Shown in pieces: positions 57,386 to 64,000 of a stretch of DNA of 64,000 nucleotides. A model generated the notes under the pieces. That model had not been told where the DNA came from. It saw only the letters and a program-made list of their open reading frames with translations, and made no database searches. The first letter of the stretch is position 1. Each line of letters begins with the position of its first letter. The stretch covers positions 12,843,153-12,907,152 of the forward strand of contig JAYGXS010000007.1 of NCBI GenBank assembly GCA_036362985.1, read 5' to 3'. The position numbers were made by a program, and so were the translations under genes. The stretch comes from Ligula intestinalis (Eukaryota > Platyhelminthes > Cestoda > Diphyllobothriidea > Diphyllobothriidae).

Positions 57386-58089
57386 CTTTATCTCTGAATG
57401 CTGTTATAATTTGCATTTCTGGATTTCCCGCCACCATCATCTCGCCTTCATGATGATGAAACCTGCATCTCGAATCGTGTGTTTCATCTGTAACTACGTT
57501 CAATGTATCGCACTTTTTCCTTTGCAACCGTCTGTTCTTTGAATCTCTTAGCCGAACATCTCACACCAGCAAAACTCTCGGAAAGACAACTGTTGCTGCG
57601 TTTTAATACATTGAAAATAACTACTATTTTAACGTTAAGAAGGCCGTGTGTTTTTATTTCATGTTTTTCTTGCGAGGGCTAGTAATGCTTCAGCAGAAAC
57701 TTTGACAATCCTTCTCGACTTTTTGAATGCTTTTGTTATAAAATTCTGTGGCACCCAGTGGCTAGGAACAAAACCGCTGGTTTCTGAATGTGTCGCTCCT
57801 ACAGCGAGGTGCCACAACGACTGTTCCCCTGCATAAGCCTGAAATCTGTAGTTACGCAGTTTGTATGTTTGTATGTGTTCGACCACCGACTTCTATGAAG
57901 TCCACGAAGTGCACCAAGAGGTTGGTCTCAGGGGTTAGCTTACAAGTAATAAAGGATGTAGTTTTTGGCTTAGCAATCTCTATTTTTCACTGGAGTCACA
58001 AAGACTGAATGGATTGTGGCGTAGGCTGCTTTCTTCAGTGCAAACCGAAACACCGCCAAACTTAGTCTAACGTGAGAGTAGACTTTGCG

Positions 58090-58990
58090 CAGGTACTGCT
58101 GTACTATCTACTCTCACTCGCCTTTAGTAGGTGTGAAGACAGGCTCAAGGAGGCCGAGACTGATATGGTTGCTAGACTGTGATATCACTACTGACTATCA
58201 ATGTAGCTTAATCTTAGTAGTATTAGTATTATCCCTGAGGCTAAAATTTGTCAGAGGTGACGCTGATCAAGCCAACGCCAGGACTCATATTCCCTTGGTC
58301 TCGAAAAGGACTGTTAATCTCTGTTTAACCTATTTCGAGTTGGTACATGCTTAATGCCCTGAGCACAAGAGCGTTTGCCTTGGTTTCCACACTCTCAACT
58401 CTATACATCGAGCTATATGGGCTACAATATTGCTGCTATAGGTACGTGCCCATACGAAAAGTGCTAATTTCCATTGCCCATGCTTGCTAAGGCCAGTAGA
58501 TAGCATACTATAAGAACTGTCTGTGTTTGCTTTTTAAGTATGCACTCCCAGTCTGCGTGAGCTAAAGTGACTAGCATTTGGATAATAATGCACACGTCCT
58601 ACCATGTCCTTATGTCGTGCAGTTTGCCGTCCATAGACAAACATCTAGGCCCACTACAGTATCTATCTGTAGGTTGAACTTCACAGGACGTCTGCTCATA
58701 TCCCTTGATCTCAACAGGAAGTGTGAGTGTGTGTTAAAGCTATTCCGAGTAAATATCCACCTCCAGTAGCTGTAAAACCAGGGTTCTGGAAACCAAGGCT
58801 TGTACAGCTACTGATATTTCAAATACTACTAATTAGGGGTGCAACTGAGTGATAGCATTTCTTATACGATTTTGGGCTGTATTAGTAGTAAAAATTGACG
58901 TTGATTAAAGTCAGCACTGGGCTCATATCCCCACAATCTCAACAAGAAGTATATTAGTATTTTTGCTAGCACTGACGCTACCATTCTTCA
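58090..58990 (+). repeat. region with three diverged copies of a ~75-base unit
   Basis: CTCATATTCCCTTGGTCTCGA (58285), CTCATATCCCTTGATCTCAAC (58697) and CTCATATCCCCACAATCTCAA (58931) each precede a GTGTTAA/TATTCCGAG-like end in at least two copies. It is a dispersed or tandem repeat. I see no coding role. Confidence 0.5.
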
Positions 58991-59379
58991 GAAGTCAGCT
59001 CATCATATTTCTAAATAGGTGCGCCACAAGTACGGTACTAGAGGACAACAGTGGTTCTGTGACTGAAATAGGCTAAAAGCTTAGACTAGGCTTTCAGGAC
59101 TAGGCTACACTATCAAAGTTAAGCAAATCTAAACTAAGAGACCCGACTGCTTAAACTAAGAGGTACAATTTTGTCCAAACTGAGAAATCAAGTTACAGCC
59201 AGCTGGATTTTAATGTAAGGTAGATTTGAATTATGTGTAACGAATAAAGCAAACTAAGTTTTACTGTCATATTTTACGAATTGTGGGCTAGGATACTGCT
59301 GCTAGAGGTAACATGCCACTGCCAAAAGTGTCGAGACTTTTGACGGTGTTCTCCAAGAGAGATATAATGAAACCGACCA

Positions 59380-60245
59380 AAAACTCATGCGAGTGCATAT
59401 CATCGTGCTCCTGAAATTGTGCCTTAAAGCTTTCTTCACGTTTCATTGCCAAGTGTACGAACAAAGGAAGGGAACACCAATAGGCTTGCCTTTGTCTGGC
59501 CTTATTGCCGAAGCTGTTTTAGAGAGGCTCGAGCGGCTGATCTTCAGCTCGTCTCCCTCGATTTTCTGAGCCAGATACGTCAACGATACTTTCTTTATCA
59601 TCCAAAGGAGCAAAGTGCAGGCTTTCAAGGCACTGCTGAACTTCATCTTTCCTGACATCCAGTTCACCATGGAAGAGGAGATCAACAATCAATTACCCTT
59701 TCTTGACGTACAAGTAACGAAGCTGGAAGACGGGAAGATAAAGACAATGGTCTGCCGCAAGGCAACCAATACCATGCGCATCCTCCACTTCAGAAACAAC
59801 CACCCCGTTTATCAAAAGCACAGTTGGGTTAGAACCCCTTCCAACGCGTTCAGACACACTGTAGCGACGAAAGTGTGAAACAGCAGGAGATTAAGTACCT
59901 GCATGCTCTATTTCTGGCCAACGGTTAGCCTATGTCCTTTGTGCGCAAATGTCTTAAGAGGCCCCACCTTGAGCGGTCGAAAGGAGGGGACCCAAAGTTC
60001 TGGCTCGCAATCCCATATGTGAAGAATGTATCAGAGGCAGCTGCTAGAATCCTGAGATTATTCGGGATCGGTGTGGCTCATAGGTCGGAGTCAATCATCA
60101 ATGACAAAATGGCTAGATTGCTGCTGGAAAGTTGGTCTTCGACTGGCACACTCAACAGATCCATAGACCTCCATCCCGCCTACCGGGCGTTGCACACAAG
60201 GCTCCAGTCAGTTTCGAGCAAGGCCAACGGGAAAGCAAAATAAAC
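59380..60245 (+). pseudogene. Penelope-like element, RT C-terminal part and C-terminal block, GIY-YIG core deleted
   Basis: The + strand reads YEQRKGTPIGLPLSGLIAEA (RT motif B), stops, then ARYVNDTFFIIQRSKVQAFK with the RT box changed from YVDD to YVND, then LPFLDVQVTKLEDGKIKT. Farther on FWLAIPYVKNVSEAAARILR, LFGIGVAHRSESIINDKMAR and LLLESWSSTGTLNRSIDLHP give the linker and C-terminal signature, but the GIY-YIG core that should stand between IGVAHR and the ESW block is missing. Several stops and frameshifts. Such a deletion leaves a non-cutting and RT-dead copy. Confidence 0.85.
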
Positions 60246-60589
60246 TCGAGTGTGGAATAGAACCAGCTTCGGAGGTAACAAGGGGAGAAGCCGGCCAGGA
60301 ACCACACCACCGCCGCGCCCACGAGGTTGAGATCAATTAAGGCGGGCAGAAAAATTCGTCAGTCGGCGATGAGCACGTCAGCCAGTACGCTGACTTACGA
60401 CAGCCGAAAAGTGAGCAGATATCAAACAAGCTCACCAGTGATCAATATCACGGTCAGTCAATATCGATCAGGCAAGTCAAAGTTCGTGCGCCGAGCGTGG
60501 ATATAATAACAGGCACACGGCAAGGCTGCAACAGTCCCGGTGAACAGAAACAACTACCCAGAGAGTGTTCGAATCGTCAATCTCTAAAT

Positions 60590-60650
60590 AAAACGGTCCA
60601 TGTCCTCGCACCTTCTTCTTCCTCTTCTTTGGGGGATGGTGAAAACAGTA
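60590..60650 (+). mobile_element. tail of the 59.4-60.2 kb PLE
   Basis: AATAAAACGGTCCATGTCCT, TTCTTCTTCCTCTTCTTTGG, GGGATGGTGAAAAC: matches the ends of the 34.2-34.9 kb element. Confidence 0.6.
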
Positions 60651-60659
60651 CTTATTCTA

Positions 60660-61660
60660 GTTATCATACCTAATAAGCCCAGTGGAAAGTATATTCTAGT
60701 ATTATATTCCTATAATTGTATCAACAGCTGACATGCATCCTATTTTTGGAAAAAGCATAACAAATACGAATTTGAGCTTACGCGTCTCCAAAATTTTATC
60801 GGAGTTGATCTGCAGGACACCCGGTGAGCGTCAGCGTCCGGTTGGTAAGTGAGGCAGTCTACTCGGTCAAGGTCAATTCTAAATATTTTATGTAGCTGCT
60901 GGAGTATCAAATGGATTCGCCTGAAGAGCCTGTACGCACCCTGACAAAGAAACATCAATTTATGCGGAATGGATGTACAACGGTGGTGTAGCACCGTTCA
61001 ATGTCTTTCTTGATCTGTTTAAGTTTATATTGAAATGGTTGTGCTCACAAGCGGCAAACAGCAAGGCGTCATTGGGATTCGACGCACGATGCCTCTCACC
61101 GCTGATCCCGATAGACGAAAATAATGGTAGAAATTATCAGTCCTGGGCCGGCTAGATTCTTGGGCATGTATTTACCTAGACCAGCCTTTCACTATTTCCT
61201 ATGCTACCATCTCCTAGCAACCTCGCTCTACCAGTTGTAATAGATGCTAGAGAGCTTCCCGGATGCCCGCATGCCCTCAGTAACCTTCCAATTCATCGAC
61301 TATTAACCTAGACACGAGAGACGTAGCTCGATTCACCATGTGCATCCGTTGTGACTTCGTGGCTTATGTTCTTAATCGTTCCCTCAATAAAATGAAACTT
61401 AGTACACCTCATGCAAACGCTAACGTTGGCGGCTCCTGTTTGGCTACCGCTTATGCGGGTTTGGTTTCTTGGTTCCTTGACCTTGATTATTCGATGACCT
61501 GATTATTTCTGCCAATGGATTCAGTAAATTCGCGACTTGCTTCTCGTCCGTGCGATTGTTTGCCTGACTGTGAAGTTCAAATCAGAACATCTTTTCTCAC
61601 CTATCATATTTTTGCGTTTGTACTCTCCAAGTAATTACTTCGACCGACTTGCTACTGCTC
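60660..61660. other. nothing recognised
   Basis: About 1 kb without a protein-like frame or identifiable repeat, apart from a weak CCTCAATAAAATG stretch around 61381. Confidence 0.45.
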
Positions 61661-61668
61661 TGGATTAC

Positions 61669-62070
61669 TTATGAGTTCGGTGCTGGTCTGTAGAATCCTC
61701 TGTCAGCAAGTAGAGTTTTGGATTTTTCATTGTAGTCGTCTCTATTCATGATGACTACTGACCTTTCCTTATCCGCGGGGAGTATGACAACATGATCATC
61801 CAATCTTAGCTCGTTAAAATCTTCCGCCACACTCTGCGATACGCATTGGGTTGGTCGGTGTGTCATCAGCAAGGCGATAACACGTTGCTGAACCGAATGC
61901 TTCTCGTCCTCTGTTGTTTCAGTCCTCAGAACCATGACCACTTGGGCTGCAGTGAAATCGTCGGGGTCGGCATCAACGGTGTTAAAACAAGTTTCATGCT
62001 GGAGCACTTTTACTCGCTGCTCCGTCAGCTGCTTAGAGGAGTGGTGATGTAGCAAGTTTGTGCTTCCCAT
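61669..62070 (-). pseudogene. PLE N-terminal segment
   Basis: A 133-residue minus-strand frame: LTEQRVKVLQHETCFNTVDA (residues 15-34), QQRVIALLMTHRPTQCVSQS and DHVVILPADKERSVVIMNRD. It corresponds to the N-terminal region preceding RT in PLEs, where an ADKGRS-type motif is conserved (here ADKERS). It is cut off before the LPKIHK motif, and the RT lies nowhere nearby, so it is a separate remnant. The tail pieces at 62.3-62.7 kb are on the same strand and may belong to another copy. Confidence 0.7.
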
Positions 62071-62309
62071 GTCGGATATTTGTAACTTATTTAGCTTCTG
62101 AGTAAAGATTATTCGCTTTTTGCTACAAGTTCTCTGCCCGTAGCTATGTTAACGGGAGGCTTGTACATCAGGCATCGGGTTGTCAGTCCATCTTGCCTGC
62201 ATTGGTGCAAAAAAAAAAACACAGTTGTTCGCGCGTTGCCACCTCATGTGTAGCAAATATCTTTCAGCTGCGAGATGACCGAAGCGCATCACACCCAAGG
62301 TGTTCGCGA

Positions 62310-62700
62310 TTTCAGGCAAATATTCGCATCCCAGTTGTGTCTATATGTAGAGAAGAACAAGACACGTTGCTCACCGGAATCATGGTTTTATTCGTCTGAA
62401 CTTTCGACCTCTTACTGGAGTCCATCTTCAGAGATAAAAGCATCAGCGGAAAACAAGCAACAGTTATAGGGGACAGGGGCCAATCAGCCACCAGTAACGT
62501 CAGTCCCGGAGGTGCCTGTGCCAACTCGATAAATCAATTGGCTGAGTTCTCATCTGAGGCGCAGGCTTCGACCACTTCTCGGCCTGTCTTGCTGCCGGTG
62601 CGTGCAACTATCTTCGCAGCTGTGTTGTTAAACTCGTGACCCGTCTCGTAGGTGTGGGCAGCCGCTTGTGAATGCGTCACCCCGTCTCCCAGTCAGCCTA
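62310..62700 (-). pseudogene. PLE C-terminal end and tail, minus orientation
   Basis: On the minus strand TGHEFNNTAAKIVARTGSKT, GREVVEACASDENSAN then a stop: the C-terminal signature after GIY-YIG. Below it (62390-62440) CTGAAGATGGACTCCAGTAA, GAGGTCGAAAGTTCAGACGA, AATAAAACC form the tail with the CUGANGA..GAAA order. The catalytic half is absent. Confidence 0.65.
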
Positions 62701-63211
62701 TCATTATGTATGCTTGCCCTGAGCATGCCGCCAGTCTAACCTGTGTAGTAACAAGGATTGTTTATGCATAGAGGACGATACGCCACACCCTAATGTTCCC
62801 TAGGATTTTGTCGATCCTTGATTTTTATGACCTTGCTGTGCATGGGTATTTTGGGCTGAATAAACAAATTATGCCGGCGATCGAAAAGCCTTCTCCCCCC
62901 CACCCTTATACATCGCTTTGAATGCTCAGTTCATGGTGACGCAGGCCTGTTAGGCTCCTACTGATCTCTCTTCTTACACTCCTTCTCAGATCTGCTGGCA
63001 AGAACAAGCCAAGATGCTCTGAGGTGGGTTCGGGTGCAGTGGTTGAAAGGATAACCAAGCCTTGTACGCGTGCCGCACACCAACCAGTTACTAAAATAAG
63101 ACGCACCTGGTCGAATGAAGGTTTGGAGTTCACCTGACTGAAAGCTTCATATGTGCTGCATTATAAAGACACACGTGCAGCTTGACCCTCAGTCGGAGAA
63201 TGAGCCCTCCA

Positions 63212-63228
63212 ACCCCCCCCCCCGCACG
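63212..63228. repeat. poly-C tract
   Basis: A run of about 11 C in CCAACCCCCCCCCCCGCACG. Low complexity. Confidence 0.85.
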
Positions 63229-63469
63229 CCAGTTGGCAGCCTTCTCAGCCATGACCGCTAGTTAAATTGTGTCGGAAGGGTGAATATAAGGGCATGCCAG
63301 TCTCTTCTGCTCATCCCATTCGAATACGTAGTGACCCAACGCTGTGGGCAGAGCTCAACCCCTCGCCCTCGCAGGTGGAGATACGCGCTCGTTCAGATGC
63401 CAAAACTCTCCCACCTGTTCTTCGCCACCTTTGTACAAAATATACTACTCGTGGAATGAATGAAAACGT

Positions 63470-63660
63470 TCGTGTTACAGGTATTTGCGTGGATAAGGAA
63501 GAAGACTTGCCGAGCAGCGGATCATTTTTTTTATCGTTCTGAGCTTTTGAACTCTTACAGAAGTTCATCTTTCTGTAAGAGTTCTAAAACTGAGGACAAG
63601 AAAAAAATTGATCCGGTGATCGACGAGTCTTCTACCTTGTCCATACTATGGCGACTCACT
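63470..63660. mobile_element. inverted pair of degraded PLE tails
   Basis: A minus-strand tail (about 63570 to 63480: GTAAGAGTTCAAAAGCTCAG, ATGATCCGCTGCTCGGCAAG) and a plus-strand tail (63552-63650: CTGTAAGAGTTCTAAAACTG, TTGATCCGGTGATCGACGAG) meet head to head around 63560. The CUGANGA box is lost in both. Confidence 0.55.
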
Positions 63661-64000
63661 CCACATGGGCAAGCATGTCCAAAAGCCCACCTATGCCAAC
63701 GCATGCGTCTGCACTGAAGACGGCCTCTGCAACAGCCAATCAGATGCCGAAAAAGCTGGTCTCTCCTGGCGGTGAATAAGCCGCATGCACGCCTTGGTCG
63801 ATGCAGTCTGTCCGGCCAATAACCTTCAAGGCAACTAGACAATGCCCATTCTCGCTGCCGCTGGCATGCCCACTGCTAAAACTCCACTTGGACCACGGCT
63901 GGCATCCTGGCTGGTCGTGTTCTCCCAAGTCAATTTTCTAACTATCTATTTTCCGTTCCTCTGTGTACACAATATGCCGTTCCAATACTTCTACTCTTCT
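63661..64000. other. right edge, PLE-like flank, unassigned
   Basis: Follows the tail pair without a recognisable protein segment; open frames on both strands are short. Confidence 0.3.

Noticed and set aside
58093..58188. Possible plakin-like exon with RCEDRLKEAETDMVARL
   Set aside because: Suggestive, as plakins have a similar helix after the SH3 part, but the acceptor is weak, the donor is not consensus and the region is made of repeated units.
63376..63481. Possible exon with good acceptor CTCGCAG and donor ACAG|GTATTT (VEIRARSDAKTLPPVLRHLC)
   Set aside because: It adjoins a PLE tail pair and shows no relation to the upstream gene; probably PLE flank.

Overview
This window looks like nuclear genomic DNA from a flatworm with a large, repeat-laden genome; a diphyllobothriid tapeworm such as Spirometra or Schistocephalus is my best guess. 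That is an inference from gene structure and repeats. There are no long uninterrupted ORFs, canonical GT-AG introns separate short exons, and Penelope-like retroelements (PLEs) with GIY-YIG endonuclease domains are abundant. The exact species cannot be told from the sequence.

One host gene runs left to right on the + strand from about 8.7 kb to at least 55.6 kb. I could chain eleven short exons whose splice phases all agree, giving 1335 coding bases (445 codons): 8740-8880, 24754-24828 (candidate), 33793-33945, 38621-38689, 46135-46214, 46397-46499, 47835-48186, 52255-52307, 54002-54109, 55315-55421 and 55464-55557. The middle of the predicted protein resembles the plakin domain of plectin/dystonin/MACF/Shot-type cytolinkers: the end of a helical spectrin-like repeat, a short linker, an SH3-like module split over three exons, then a helical segment. 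The predicted N-terminus is short, acidic and has no actin-binding (calponin-homology) domain, so this may be an alternative first exon. I could not identify the 3' end.

The long introns and flanks are filled with transposon debris. PLE pieces lie at about 6.3-8.0, 11.7-12.7, 16.3-19.1, 21.9-22.2, 25.1-26.0, 31.2-31.6, 34.2-34.9, 37.6-38.4, 41.2-43.4, 44.9-45.1, 51.0, 56.3, 59.4-60.6, 61.7-62.7 and 63.4-63.7 kb. Many are pairs of PLE tails in inverted orientation. Most tails carry a conserved block of the form CTGANGA, short stem-loop, GAAA, which matches the hammerhead ribozyme core known from PLEs; the copy at about 25.2 kb also has a convincing stem III. Two insertions can be delimited: 37623-38399 (perfect 12-bp target duplication) and 41155-43360 (inserted into an older repeat whose uninterrupted paralogue lies at 44.1 kb).

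Other repeats are tRNA-like SINE fragments of two families, a pair of inverted ~575-bp terminal-inverted-repeat elements (14.1 and 27.7 kb), foldback elements at 2.3 and 14.0-15.1 kb, a Ty3/Gypsy pol remnant at 36.1-36.7 kb, and microsatellites, including a (TCA)n array at the left edge. Large stretches show nothing recognisable. I found no convincing true tRNA, rRNA, CRISPR array or bacterial-type gene.
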